The position numbers and the translations under genes were made by a program. A DNA stretch of 63,351 nucleotides from assembly GCF_008370255.1 (NCBI RefSeq), contig NZ_SEUI01000003.1, forward strand, positions 337,531-400,881, written 5' to 3'. The stretch comes from Pseudoalteromonas sp. FUC4. GTDB taxonomy: Bacteria > Pseudomonadota > Gammaproteobacteria > Enterobacterales > Alteromonadaceae. Below the pieces are notes generated by a model. That model was not told the origin of the DNA. It did no database searches and was given only the letters and a program-made list of their open reading frames with translations. Shown here in pieces: positions 25,451 to 34,194 of this stretch; position 1 is the first letter of the stretch; every line of letters starts with the position of its first letter.

Positions 25451-25769
25451 CGTTTTTTTAACTTGGCTTTTTGAGCTGGATCGTTGGTAATCTCCTTTTA
25501 TGAGTTTTGTAAAGTTGCCATTTTGTTTGTAAATATGCCTTGGTTTTTGCTCAATCTTTGGCTGAAAGTCAGTTTTGTTAGTTAATTAGCTACTTATTTA
25601 AGTTTAATAAAAACTATAAATTTACTTTTTAATCAATAAATTAAAAATAAATTATTCATAAATTAATGCTTCCGCGTAGGGCTGGTATAGACATTGAAAC
25701 TACTTGTTTAATAGCCGCTTAATTTAGCGATATTGTTTTATTAATTTGATACTAAACCAGGAGATGATG

Positions 25770-26339
25770 ATGAATTGTTTGCAGTTTGATTCAAAAACTA
25801 AAAGAAGTTTAAACCGCGTTTTAAAACCTGCTTTTGCAATATTATTTACCAGCGTGTTACTACAAAATAGTGCACTGGCTAATGTAAACGTTGAAATGCA
25901 CCAAGTTACTAAGTCGGGCCAGGGGCAATTGCTAGGCACTATTACACTAACAGAAAATGATCACGGCGTTGTTTTTTCACCAAACTTAAAAGGTTTAACG
26001 CCGGGGCAACACGGCTTTCATGTTCATCAATTTGCTAGTTGTGAACCCAAGAAAAAAGGCGATAAGGTAGTGCCAGGTGGTGCCGCTGGTGGGCATTTCG
26101 ATCCAAAAGCTAGCGAGCATCACGATTCTCCTTGGGGGGATGGCCATTTAGGCGATTTACCGGCGTTGTATGTAAATGAAAGTGGCCAAGCTAAATCGCC
26201 CGTTTTAGCGCCAAGGCTCACGCTTGAAAAACTTAAACAACACGCAGTAATGATTCACGAAGGAAGTGATAACTATGCAGATAAGCCAAAGCCATTAGGT
26301 GGAGGTGGCAAACGTGTTGCTTGTGGTGTAATTGAGTAA
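25770..26339 (+). CDS. sodC: Cu/Zn superoxide dismutase, exported
   Basis: Periplasmic enzyme dismutating superoxide to peroxide and oxygen. The signal peptide runs to about residue 37 (RVLKPAFAILFTSVLLQNSALA). Copper and zinc ligands are visible: HGFHVHQFASCEP, GGAAGGHFDP, H..SPWGDGHLGDLPALYV and MIHEGSDNYAD. The disulfide cysteines are the one in ASCEP and the one in GGKRVACGVIE. Three consecutive ATGs (25764, 25767, 25770) follow GGAG; the third is chosen for best spacing (6 nt), and the difference is two residues. It forms an operon with chaB, 16 bp downstream. Length of 189 residues is normal for a bacterial precursor. Confidence 0.95.
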   Translation: MNCLQFDSKTKRSLNRVLKPAFAILFTSVLLQNSALANVNVEMHQVTKSGQGQLLGTITLTENDHGVVFSPNLKGLTPGQHGFHVHQFASCEPKKKGDKVVPGGAAGGHFDPKASEHHDSPWGDGHLGDLPALYVNESGQAKSPVLAPRLTLEKLKQHAVMIHEGSDNYADKPKPLGGGGKRVACGVIE

Positions 26340-26355
26340 ATATAAGGAGAAAGTT

Positions 26356-26589
26356 ATGCCATATAAAAATCGTGATGAATTACCTGAGTCGGTAAAAAGT
26401 AACTTACCTAAACATGCTCAAGAGATATATCAAGAAGCGTTTAATAGTGCGTGGGATACCTATGAAGACCCAAGCGATAGAAAAAACGATGATGACCGCG
26501 AAACAACAGCGCATAAAGTAGCTTGGTCGGCGGTTAAAAATAGTTATAGCAAAAATGAGAATGGAAATTGGGTAAAGTCGAGTAACTAG
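26356..26589 (+). CDS. chaB: ChaB-like small protein
   Basis: 77 residues. It carries the whole ChaB pattern: MPYKNRDELPESVKSNLPKH, then AQEIYQEAFNSAWDTYED and HKVAWSAVKNSY. ChaB is described as a regulator of the ChaA cation antiporter in E. coli, but similar proteins occur widely near stress genes and the biochemical role is uncertain; chaA is not in this window. Start set at ATG 26356 with AAGGAGA 6 nt upstream and with the conserved MPY opening. It lies 16 bp after sodC and before a terminator, so it is the second gene of a sodC-chaB operon. Confidence 0.9.
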   Translation: MPYKNRDELPESVKSNLPKHAQEIYQEAFNSAWDTYEDPSDRKNDDDRETTAHKVAWSAVKNSYSKNENGNWVKSSN

Positions 26590-26622
26590 CTTTGATCAAA
26601 CTAATAACAAAGCTAACGCATT

Positions 26623-26664
26623 AAAAAGCCGCTGTAGCTGATGCAGCTGATATAGCGGCTTTTT
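26623..26664 (+). terminator. Terminator of sodC-chaB
   Basis: AAAAAGCCGCT and AGCGGCTTTTT form a perfect 11-bp outer stem with an additional AGCTG/CAGCT inner stem, 33 bp after the chaB stop. Confidence 0.88.
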
Positions 26665-26821
26665 ATATACTCGTTTTATAGTTGCGCTGTTTATACAATA
26701 CTTTGCATTATGTTTGAGTAAAAACTGATAAGCAAAACCATAAGTACTGCTTTAAACACGAATGTGAGTTTGGTCTAAATTTACGTTATTATTTATTTGT
26801 ATTAGCCAATCAGAGAACACT

Positions 26822-27421
26822 TTGAATTATTTAGCTCACCTTTATTTAGCACAGCCTACAGCCGATTCTCACTTTGGGAACTTGTTGGGCGACTTTGGTG
26901 GTAAAAGGCATGTAGAACACTTACCAAATACAGTTATAAACGGGCTCGATAACCACTATTTAGTCGATAAATTTACCGACTCTCACCGCGCAGTAAAACA
27001 CGCTAAACAGTACTTTTCACCCGAGCGTAAGCGCTTTGCTGGTGTAGCTATTGATGTGGTGTTTGATCATTTTTTAATTGTGCATTGGCAACGATTTAGC
27101 AAGCAACCTTTAAGTGATTTTAAGTACACCAGCTATCAGCTTTTAAATAACCGTATACTTGTTATGCCACCGCGAATGCAGCATGTTGTAACAAGCATGA
27201 CTAAAAACGATTGGTTTAAAGAATATGAAACCGTTGAGGGAATAGGGTTAGCACTGGATAACATTGCCAAACGCATTCGTTTTACGAACACTTTTGCAGG
27301 TGCGGCTGATGATATAACGCGTAACTACGACGAACTAGAGGCTACTTTTTTAGAGTTTTTCCCTGAGCTAATTAACCATGTAAGTGAGTTTGACCTCGAA
27401 AGCACCTCAAAAAAGAAATAA
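26822..27421 (+). CDS. acpH: Acyl-carrier-protein phosphodiesterase
   Basis: Removes the 4'-phosphopantetheine arm from holo-ACP, giving apo-ACP. 199 residues, family length 190-200. The conserved opening MNYLAHLYLAQPTADSHFGNLLGDF, the FTDSHRAV segment and GVAIDVVFDHFLIVHW (metal-site Asp and His) are all present. The start must be TTG at 26822, because the conserved MNYLAH begins there and no other in-frame start fits; only a weak AGAG precedes it, so expression is probably low. Monocistronic; it runs in the same direction as the genes around it. Confidence 0.93.
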   Translation: MNYLAHLYLAQPTADSHFGNLLGDFGGKRHVEHLPNTVINGLDNHYLVDKFTDSHRAVKHAKQYFSPERKRFAGVAIDVVFDHFLIVHWQRFSKQPLSDFKYTSYQLLNNRILVMPPRMQHVVTSMTKNDWFKEYETVEGIGLALDNIAKRIRFTNTFAGAADDITRNYDELEATFLEFFPELINHVSEFDLESTSKKK

Positions 27422-27520
27422 AGCGCTTTATTTAATGTCTTCATTAATTGTTAACCTTTTGTGATTATTTAATGTAAAAAAAGCGCTACTCTAATACAAA
27501 TTAATTTTTGAGTGTTTTTA

Positions 27521-28456
27521 ATGAATCGCAATTATTTAGTTATTGTGAGCTTTGCTGTTTTAGCGGCATTTCAATCTGGTGCTGTATTGGCTTTCGACTT
27601 TGACCTAAAATCAGTACGCACAACTATTTCAAACCCAAGCACTAGCCATGCGCTAATATACGATGACTTGGCGGGCAGTAATCAAAAAACACTGTTTTCG
27701 TTAGAGCCCATAAATAACCAGCGTGTGGGTGTGTTTTTTGATATTAACGACATTGAAATTGGCTACTCAGCCGATATTTTTGAAGATGATGTTGAAACAA
27801 AAACACAAGATATACTGCTCTCTTATAGAAAATTTAAAAATTCTAAAATCACATTTAACTATCAAACGCTTGAAGGGCTGCAAAGCACGGCTAGCAACTT
27901 AAGCGGCAATCAGTCAGAGCAATTTTTCTCGCAAAACACACGCTCAACCAAGTTTGAGCTATCTGGCCAACACAACTTTTATACCTTCAATAATAAAGAG
28001 TCTTTGTTTGAGCACTTTTTTCTTAACAGACCAAAGCTAAGTAACAAATTTGACGTGGCATTAAGTGTTGTTGGCGCGTGGTCTTTCAAGCATGTATCTC
28101 TTGAGAACAAAGATAATATTGTGTTTCAGGCTGATTTTTTAAATTCACCTGTGCCACAGGTCACTAAATTAATTTCTAATTCGTATGGGGGGAGTATTGG
28201 CTCGCTTTTATCATTTTCGTTACCGCATAATGTTCACGTATTTGCTGAATACAAAGTAGGTAAAGGGAATATTCAAAACACAAACCCTGGGCTGGGATTA
28301 AAAGATTCGGGCGGTGAAAAAGTTGAAGCATACGGCGGTGGAATTTCTTGGACTTCTGACAATAAAAAACTTATGGTCGTACTACGTGCATGGGAGCAAA
28401 CGGGCCGTCATATAAATACTTCTTTTGGTGATTTGTCAGTAATTAAGTTTTTTTAG
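27521..28456 (+). CDS. Exported protein, predicted outer-membrane beta-barrel
   Basis: Family not recognised with certainty. 311 residues with a clear signal peptide (MNRNYLVIVSFAVLAAFQSGAVLA, then FDFDL). The remainder is rich in alternating strands (RVGVFFDINDIEIGYSADIF, DILLSYRKFKNSKITFNY, YGGSIGSLLSFSLPHNVHVF) and ends in a phenylalanine (SVIKFF). This suits an outer-membrane barrel, somewhat like DUF4421 proteins. Start at ATG 27521; an in-frame GTG three codons earlier is less likely because the hydrophobic leader begins at MNRN. It is followed 37 bp later by yajD on the same strand. Ligand or role unknown. Confidence 0.65.
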   Translation: MNRNYLVIVSFAVLAAFQSGAVLAFDFDLKSVRTTISNPSTSHALIYDDLAGSNQKTLFSLEPINNQRVGVFFDINDIEIGYSADIFEDDVETKTQDILLSYRKFKNSKITFNYQTLEGLQSTASNLSGNQSEQFFSQNTRSTKFELSGQHNFYTFNNKESLFEHFFLNRPKLSNKFDVALSVVGAWSFKHVSLENKDNIVFQADFLNSPVPQVTKLISNSYGGSIGSLLSFSLPHNVHVFAEYKVGKGNIQNTNPGLGLKDSGGEKVEAYGGGISWTSDNKKLMVVLRAWEQTGRHINTSFGDLSVIKFF

Positions 28457-28493
28457 TATTGATCACCGAGATAGTGAATTTACCAGGAATACT

Positions 28494-28835
28494 ATGAGTA
28501 ATAATAACGCAGTACCTCAGGCTTATGTGAAGCAAGAGGAAGGTTACCGAATTAAAGCCTTAAGATTGTACCCTTGGGTATGCGGGCGTTGTGCCCGTGA
28601 ATTTGAGTACTCTAATTTACGTGAGTTAACGGTGCATCATGTTGATCATAACCACAGTAATAACCCTGAAGATGGCAGTAACTGGGAGCTATTGTGTATT
28701 TATTGCCACGATAATGAGCACAATAAATATCACGAACATATTATGTATGGTGGGTCGACTACAGAGCGAAAAGTTGAGGCTGCAACGCATTCTCCATTTG
28801 CCAATTTAAAAGCGCTGTTAAATAAGTCAAAGTAA
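28494..28835 (+). CDS. yajD: HNH nuclease family protein YajD
   Basis: 113 residues, YajD length. It carries a complete HNH module with structural zinc cysteines: CGRCAREF, then LTVHHVDHNHSNNPEDGSNW, then LLCIYCHDNEH. Such small HNH proteins are predicted metal-dependent DNA endonucleases; no substrate is known for YajD. AGGA 6 nt before the ATG supports the start. It is not linked to restriction or phage genes here and is found in many Gammaproteobacteria as a core gene, so a housekeeping role is more likely than defence. Confidence 0.92.
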   Translation: MSNNNAVPQAYVKQEEGYRIKALRLYPWVCGRCAREFEYSNLRELTVHHVDHNHSNNPEDGSNWELLCIYCHDNEHNKYHEHIMYGGSTTERKVEAATHSPFANLKALLNKSK

Positions 28836-28903
28836 TATTTTAACCACGTTAATGGTTAAATAAATATAATCTAATTTTATAACAGCGATTACTGGCTTAG
28901 CAG

Positions 28904-29338
28904 TTATTGCAAAATGTAAGCTTTAGCGATTATTTTCCATTCATTATCTAATTTAGATAATGTTAGTGCATCATAAAAACGGTTTGTAGAGCGAAATAAA
29001 ACAACAGCTAAACGATCGTCAACTATGTTCATACTAATAATTTCACCATCGAGGTTTCCACCCACTGGATTTTTGTTTGATGCCCATTGGTTAAGCACAC
29101 TGGTCATATCTTTATATGACTTAATAACTTCTTTACCGTCGTCGTTTTTTACTACGCCAACCATTGTTGCGTGCTCTGCTGCAAATGCGCGAAATAAACG
29201 CTCTTTACTCGCCTCCCCTTGACCCTGAAAGTAGTCGTTTACTGCGGCTTTTATCGCTACTTTATCAGAGGCTTTATCTGCGTATACACTGAACGATAAA
29301 AAGGTAACACTTATAATAACTAACAACGATTTCAACAT
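28904..29338 (-). CDS. Exported NTF2-like (lumazine-binding-type) protein
   Basis: 144 residues. The signal peptide is MLKSLLVIISVTFLSFSVYA. The mature part has a cone-shaped NTF2-like pattern: DKVAIKAAVNDYFQGQGEA, LFRAFAAEHATMVGVV, IVDDRLAVVLFRSTNRFYDA, LSKLDNEWKIIAKAYI. This matches the putative lumazine-binding subgroup (PF12893) of periplasmic proteins with unknown ligand. No catalytic residues can be assigned. Its start at 29338 follows GAGAG. It is transcribed in the same direction as the YHS protein upstream, with about 100 bp between them. Confidence 0.75.
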   Translation of the reverse strand: MLKSLLVIISVTFLSFSVYADKASDKVAIKAAVNDYFQGQGEASKERLFRAFAAEHATMVGVVKNDDGKEVIKSYKDMTSVLNQWASNKNPVGGNLDGEIISMNIVDDRLAVVLFRSTNRFYDALTLSKLDNEWKIIAKAYILQ

Positions 29339-29440
29339 AAAACTCTCTTACTGCTAATAATGAACAACGCACTAAATTTAAGGCTGCTGGTGTAAGCTAA
29401 AGCAACCTTATAATATTATATTTAAGCTAAGCCTTATTTA

Positions 29441-29911
29441 TTAAAGCTCTTTTGCTGTTTTGTCTTTTATATCAAACCAGTTTGAATCGGCTGAATTAAT
29501 AAAGCCTGGTACGTCTTTTAGCCATTGTTTTTGAACTGATTTATCAAGATTTAAATAAAGTTTGTTTTCAACAATCTTGAACGCTTCTGGATCTACGTCA
29601 AACTTTTTCTCCATTGAAACACCAAACGCACAAAAGCCACCAAATTGTGGTGCGTATTTTTCTGGGTTAGCTCTAAATAAGTCGCGGTGCTTAGCTGAAC
29701 TGAACTTATAAATGGCATTTTTATGTGTTGCAGTGTATTCAGAGCTGCCTGTTACCGCTTTGTTTTGGGTAAAGTAAGCAACGGTGTCGTAGCCACTAAT
29801 TGCAATGTCGTTAACGTCGGCATTTGCGTCTATGTCTGCTGCAAAGCTTAATGAACTTGCAAGTACCGATGCTGCAAAAAAAGCTGATTTAGTGAGTGTC
29901 GAAAATTTCAT
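29441..29911 (-). CDS. Exported YHS-domain protein
   Basis: 156 residues. The signal peptide is MKFSTLTKSAFFAASVLASSLSFA. The YHS core is present as AISGYDTVAYFTQNKAVTG, then Y.FSSAKHRDLFRANPEKYAP and QFGGFCAFGVSM. YHS domains are thought to bind metals, often copper, in the periplasm or on ATPases; the typical pattern Y.F.s..h.d.F..nPekY.p..gG.Ca.g is intact. Start set at ATG 29911 because GGAG is 6 nt upstream; an in-frame ATG 16 codons earlier precedes the signal peptide and is unlikely. It is divergent from an AraC regulator at 30038, which may control it. Confidence 0.88.
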   Translation of the reverse strand: MKFSTLTKSAFFAASVLASSLSFAADIDANADVNDIAISGYDTVAYFTQNKAVTGSSEYTATHKNAIYKFSSAKHRDLFRANPEKYAPQFGGFCAFGVSMEKKFDVDPEAFKIVENKLYLNLDKSVQKQWLKDVPGFINSADSNWFDIKDKTAKEL

Positions 29912-30037
29912 GTGTATCTCCAAAGAAAAATTAAATAGGTTTGTTTGTTTAAAACTCAACTGTACTTTATCGTTATTACTTGGTTAATATGCGTCTATTA
30001 GTCTGTATTTTCATACCAATAATCCAAAGGAGCGTTT

Positions 30038-30859
30038 GTGGACGTACTTTCGAGTGTGTTGAGGCATTTTTCACTTAATGCGAATGTGTTTTTTAGCGGC
30101 AATATGTGTGGCACGAGCGATTTTAGTGACGATAAAGGTGTTGGGCATTTACATTTATTGCGCTCAGGTACTTTAAAAGTGCGCAGTAACAGTGGCTTTG
30201 AAGTGGTTTTATCTACGCCTTCGGTTATCTTTTTTCCTCACTCTACAGGGCATTGTTTGTTTTCGGATAAAAGTGACGGTGCTGATTTAGTCTGCGCACA
30301 AATTAGCTATCAAAGCGGCGGGCATAGCCCTTTATTACAGGCGTTGCCTTTTTGTTTAAATTACGAATTAACGGGTGATGGATTATTAGATCAAAGCGCT
30401 TTTTGGATTTTTGAAGAGGCATTTAAAGACGCCAGCGGTAAGGATTTAATTATAGATCGCTTATGCGATGTATTTTTAATTAGTGTGCTGCGAAAAGTAC
30501 TAGAAGAAGGCACAATTAAAAGCGGAATGATGGCAGGGCTTGCCCATCCTCAGTTAGCTAAGGTATTAATTAAAATACATCAAACCCCAGAGCAAAGCTG
30601 GTCGCTTAGCGCTATGGCTGAGGAGTGTGGTATGTCGCGTTCTAAATTTGCCGATACGTTTAAGCGAGTAATTGAGCAAACACCAGCTGACTATTTGGCT
30701 GATTGGCGTTTATCGGTTGCTAAAAAGCTTATTTTAAAAAATCAAAATATGGATTTAGTGGCTAATCAGGTTGGGTACGAAAATGGCTCTGCACTTGCCC
30801 GTGTATTTAGAAAAAAAACAGGGCAAGCACCAAAGGAGTGGCTATTGAGTCAGCAGTAA
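30038..30859 (+). CDS. AraC-family transcriptional regulator (cupin_6 type)
   Basis: 273 residues. The N-terminal half is a cupin-like sensor of the AraC_binding type with cysteine and histidine residues (FFPHSTGHCLF, ADLVCAQISYQSGGHSPLLQ). The C-terminal double HTH starts about residue 175 (WSLSAMAEECGMSRSKFADT and LVANQVGYENGSALARVFRK). The start is GTG with AAAGGAG 5 nt before it. The 126-bp divergent gap with the YHS gene suggests it regulates that gene; members of this subgroup often respond to metals or redox-active compounds. Direction of control is not visible from sequence. Confidence 0.9.
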   Translation: MDVLSSVLRHFSLNANVFFSGNMCGTSDFSDDKGVGHLHLLRSGTLKVRSNSGFEVVLSTPSVIFFPHSTGHCLFSDKSDGADLVCAQISYQSGGHSPLLQALPFCLNYELTGDGLLDQSAFWIFEEAFKDASGKDLIIDRLCDVFLISVLRKVLEEGTIKSGMMAGLAHPQLAKVLIKIHQTPEQSWSLSAMAEECGMSRSKFADTFKRVIEQTPADYLADWRLSVAKKLILKNQNMDLVANQVGYENGSALARVFRKKTGQAPKEWLLSQQ

Positions 30860-31026
30860 ATGTTTAGTTTTTTTGAGTAAGCTGCATTTTCGAATCTGGT
30901 AAAGCTTTTTGCATTATCAAATTAATAGGATCTTAATTTATCTCAGGATCTCGATAAAACCAGTCATACCCGAGCTTATAAGTAGAGAAGGCTGCGGGCA
31001 TTCTTTTTTTGGGAGGGGTTATAAAA

Positions 31027-32385
31027 CTAAATCTTAATCGCCTCAGTTGGCGTTGTTGATAATCCACTAAAATACTTCATTACTAATTGCCCTTGGCTGT
31101 CTTTTTCTATTACTAAGTAATTGTTTGAATTAGGATAGTAAAAGCTATTTTTAGACATGGTAATAAGTTTTGTTTTATCGCCACCTGTACGCTTTGAATA
31201 CAAAACGTCATTTTCAAAAATTAGGCTGCGTAAGGTGTTTTCATCAATACGGTAATCACCCAATAGGGGCGCTAATTGCTGCTCTGTTACATCTGCTTTT
31301 TTAAACTCGGGCAGTGCAATACCTAGTGCTTTGGCTGTGAGTTTTTCGTTGATAAAAATAGGGTTTATGTGGTTTGAATTAGCCAGTACGACTACATATA
31401 GCTTTTGCTCTGGTATGTAGCGTGCGTGCGCTAAAAAGCCATTTATTCCACCTGTGTGTTTAATTACGGTGTACTCATTCATTGGCTCAATAATTAATCC
31501 GTAACCGTAGGATGAAAAGCTGCCGTCGTTGAGCTTAAAAGGACTGATCATTTTTTCATAACTTGCTTTACTAATTAGCTTGCCAGACGATAACGCACTA
31601 AACCAAATGTTTAAGTCGGTTGGGGTAGATATAAGCGCACCTGCTGCATATGGCCAGTCCATATTAATATAGCTGGTGTTGATAAAGCCATGCTCTGTTT
31701 GCTCATACCCAGCTGCGCGATGGGCAACAATTTCTTGCCCTTCATAACTACTCTGGTTCATTTTTAGCTTTTTAAATATGTGTTGTTCAATAAAGTCTTT
31801 GTAAGACTGGCCACTTGCTACTTCAATTATTTTACCAAGCAGTGAATAACCGGTATTTGAATAAGCCATTGCTTCACCGGGTTTAAATATCATAGGGTGT
31901 TTAGCAAATCTCTTGAGTGTATCGTCAACGCTGGTGGGTACTTGTATTTCTTTATCGAATAAGTCGTCGTCATCTGTGTAGTTGGCGATGCCTGAAGTGT
32001 GGGTTAATAAGTTTTCGATTGTGACCAGGTTGCCCTCTGTGGGAAAGCTTGGAACATACTTATGAATATCATCGGTAACCGCTAGCTTACCTTGCTCTTG
32101 CAACATCATAATTGCAGCTGCAGTAAATTGTTTTGAAATAGAGCCTAAACGTAAAACGCTTTGTTCATTAAGTGCAATGTTATGTTCAAGGTTGGCAAGA
32201 CCGCGCACTCCTTTAAAAAGTACTTTGCCATTTTTACTTATAATTACCGATACCCCAGGCTCGTTTTCAGTAAGGCTCTCGTTAAGAATTTGCTGATATT
32301 GCGAGGCCGTCGGGTTTGCTATTACAAGGCTGGGTGTTAATAGCAAGAGGGCTAATAAACAGCTCGTATAAAATGGCTTAATCAT
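31027..32385 (-). CDS. Exported serine hydrolase, class C beta-lactamase/DD-peptidase fold
   Basis: 452 residues. The signal peptide is MIKPFYTSCLLALLLLTPSLVIA. The active-site SxxK is Ser82-Lys85 (LGSISKQF), the second motif is AYSNTGYSLLG (Tyr-Ser-Asn) and the third is KHTGGINGF. A C-terminal lipocalin-like extension follows from about residue 340 (LGDYRIDENTLRSLIFEN). This is the common Beta-lactamase/EstB/Pab87-like family, which includes D-amino peptidases and esterases, and true AmpC activity is not implied. Start at 32385 is preferred: AAGGA sits too close to the ATG two codons earlier. It is divergent from the membrane protein at 32568. Confidence 0.88.
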   Translation of the reverse strand: MIKPFYTSCLLALLLLTPSLVIANPTASQYQQILNESLTENEPGVSVIISKNGKVLFKGVRGLANLEHNIALNEQSVLRLGSISKQFTAAAIMMLQEQGKLAVTDDIHKYVPSFPTEGNLVTIENLLTHTSGIANYTDDDDLFDKEIQVPTSVDDTLKRFAKHPMIFKPGEAMAYSNTGYSLLGKIIEVASGQSYKDFIEQHIFKKLKMNQSSYEGQEIVAHRAAGYEQTEHGFINTSYINMDWPYAAGALISTPTDLNIWFSALSSGKLISKASYEKMISPFKLNDGSFSSYGYGLIIEPMNEYTVIKHTGGINGFLAHARYIPEQKLYVVVLANSNHINPIFINEKLTAKALGIALPEFKKADVTEQQLAPLLGDYRIDENTLRSLIFENDVLYSKRTGGDKTKLITMSKNSFYYPNSNNYLVIEKDSQGQLVMKYFSGLSTTPTEAIKI

Positions 32386-32567
32386 ATTCATCCTTTTAGT
32401 TTTTATACCAAACCTGTAAATAGGTTTAGCGATCCTTGTGTTTAATAGTGATTTAATATTGCACAGCTAAAAAGTAAACACAATTATCGAATTTTATAGG
32501 AGCTCAGTAATAGGTATAATCGCTGCGTTTATTAGTTTTATTATTTTCTTACAAGGAAGTTATTTAT

Positions 32568-33221
32568 ATGCCTGATATAACGGCTCTATTTTATATTGCC
32601 ATAATGGCCTTTTATTTATTGCGCTCAAATGATGGAAGTAAGTTAATTATAACTACGATCGTTTTAGCTGCTATTCCGCTATTTACGAGCGATTATTGGC
32701 AGTGGTTACAATTAAGTGGGCTGTTAAGTGTCATTATTTTAATTATAGAAAAAGAGAAAGCAGGGGCTACCGCAGGCGGTGCAATTGCGGTGTTAGTCGC
32801 TCTATTTATTGGGGCTTTTATTGTAAGTGTAATTATTAATACAGGATTGACCTTTTCGAGTAATTTTAAGCTTTCTACTTTTGAAGTTAAAGCTCCCTTA
32901 AGTTACGGATGGTCTACTCATATTATTTGGTTGTATTGTCTTACTTTTGTTATACCTCTATTTGCCATTTTACGCGGTATTAAAAAGCCCGTAGCATTCT
33001 TTGGCACTAATTTAACCGCACTCGCTTTAGCTGTATTACCACACTATAGCGGCTCATTTATTTATGGGCTTATGCTAAGCGTAGCTATTATTACTTCTCT
33101 TTATTTAGTCGCTTTCGTGTTTAAAACAGATTCTGAACAACGCTTTATGTTTACGTATATGGGTATGAGTGGACTACTAACAAGCTGTATAGTTAAAGGT
33201 ATTATGGTGGCTTACTTTTAA
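32568..33221 (+). CDS. Polytopic inner-membrane protein of unknown function
   Basis: Family not recognised. 217 residues with about six hydrophobic segments (for example ALFYIAIMAFYLLR, LIITTIVLAAIPLF, LSGLLSVIILIIE, GAIAVLVALFIGAFIVSVII, IIWLYCLTFVIPLFAIL, LMLSVAIITSLYLVAFVF). There are no charged motifs or known transporter signatures. AAGGA before the ATG and uninterrupted reading support a real gene. Its divergent neighbour is the serine hydrolase. No function is proposed. Confidence 0.7.
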   Translation: MPDITALFYIAIMAFYLLRSNDGSKLIITTIVLAAIPLFTSDYWQWLQLSGLLSVIILIIEKEKAGATAGGAIAVLVALFIGAFIVSVIINTGLTFSSNFKLSTFEVKAPLSYGWSTHIIWLYCLTFVIPLFAILRGIKKPVAFFGTNLTALALAVLPHYSGSFIYGLMLSVAIITSLYLVAFVFKTDSEQRFMFTYMGMSGLLTSCIVKGIMVAYF

Positions 33222-33300
33222 ACTTCAGCGGTTTATTTTATCCATATTAAAACCAATCGGCTGCAACTTGTAGTGGGGTAGGGTCGCCTTTTTTAGATAC

Positions 33301-34017
33301 CTAAAACACTAGGGCTTGCTTTGTTGGCGATATTTTTTTAGCGCGAGGCAGGGGTAAGTCAGTTAATGATAATTGCTGCTTGGTTTGCATGTCACTTTGC
33401 TCGTAACCAATAACTACAAAGTCGTGCTTTAATTTATGGCCTGCGTTTTCGCCGCTGTGTATTTGTGTTTCTATACCAAAGCCTAACAGAGCTGCATGAG
33501 CTATTAAGTTTTGGTTAGTACCACCTTCGGTATTAACCGTATCGTATTCGAGATTAATTTTACTGTTGTATATAGTCGCTTTTAAATTACCTAAATAAGG
33601 GGTTTTAGTTATAGGTATGGCTTGTTTATAAAACCAACCTTGCCACCCGCTGCCGTTAACCATAAACCCGGGTGTTGCTACAATCTTACTTTTACCGAGT
33701 GCCTTATACGTGCGTTGTCTTTTACTAAAAACAGCAGAGGCAAACGGGTCTTTCCATCCTAAATAATCCCAATAAGTAACATGAAAATTAATAGGAATTA
33801 AATCAGTCCATAGCTTTTCATCATCTGTAAACGTTGAAATCCAGCGCTCTGCTGGTGGGCAACTACTGCAACCTTGCGATGTGTAAAGCTCTAAAAAGGT
33901 AGTCGGATTAGCTGTACTGGAAATAGTTACTTGCTCAGCAGCTTGGCTTTGAAAGCAAAAAATTATTAACCCAACAAGTGAGATAAAAAATGGATGGGAT
34001 AGTGCTTTAAAAGGCAT
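33301..34017 (-). CDS. Exported DUF1223 thioredoxin-fold protein
   Basis: 238 residues. The signal segment is MPFKALSHPFFISLVGLIIFCFQSQA. Then comes the DUF1223 signature FLELYTSQGCSSCPPAERWI (Cys-Ser-Ser-Cys), followed by PINFHVTYWDYLGWKDPFAS and RQRTYKALGKSKIVATPGFM. The fold is thioredoxin-like and the C-x2-C pair suggests periplasmic redox chemistry, but no substrate is known. Length is normal. It is divergent from the glutathione S-transferase gene; the roughly 180-bp gap is A/T-rich with no obvious operator. Confidence 0.9.
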   Translation of the reverse strand: MPFKALSHPFFISLVGLIIFCFQSQAAEQVTISSTANPTTFLELYTSQGCSSCPPAERWISTFTDDEKLWTDLIPINFHVTYWDYLGWKDPFASAVFSKRQRTYKALGKSKIVATPGFMVNGSGWQGWFYKQAIPITKTPYLGNLKATIYNSKINLEYDTVNTEGGTNQNLIAHAALLGFGIETQIHSGENAGHKLKHDFVVIGYEQSDMQTKQQLSLTDLPLPRAKKISPTKQALVF

Positions 34018-34194
34018 GTTACTTCTCGCAAAGGCTGATATTGCATTCAGCTTAAATGATATTTACGAATGAAGTATCACGAAATCCTCACAATTAAATC
34101 ACGTTTTAACTGTGTATTTTACTTAGTTAAAACTTAATTTGAACACCCGCTCAAGTTGTGCTTTAATCGTTGCTCAATTATTGAGGAACTTTAC

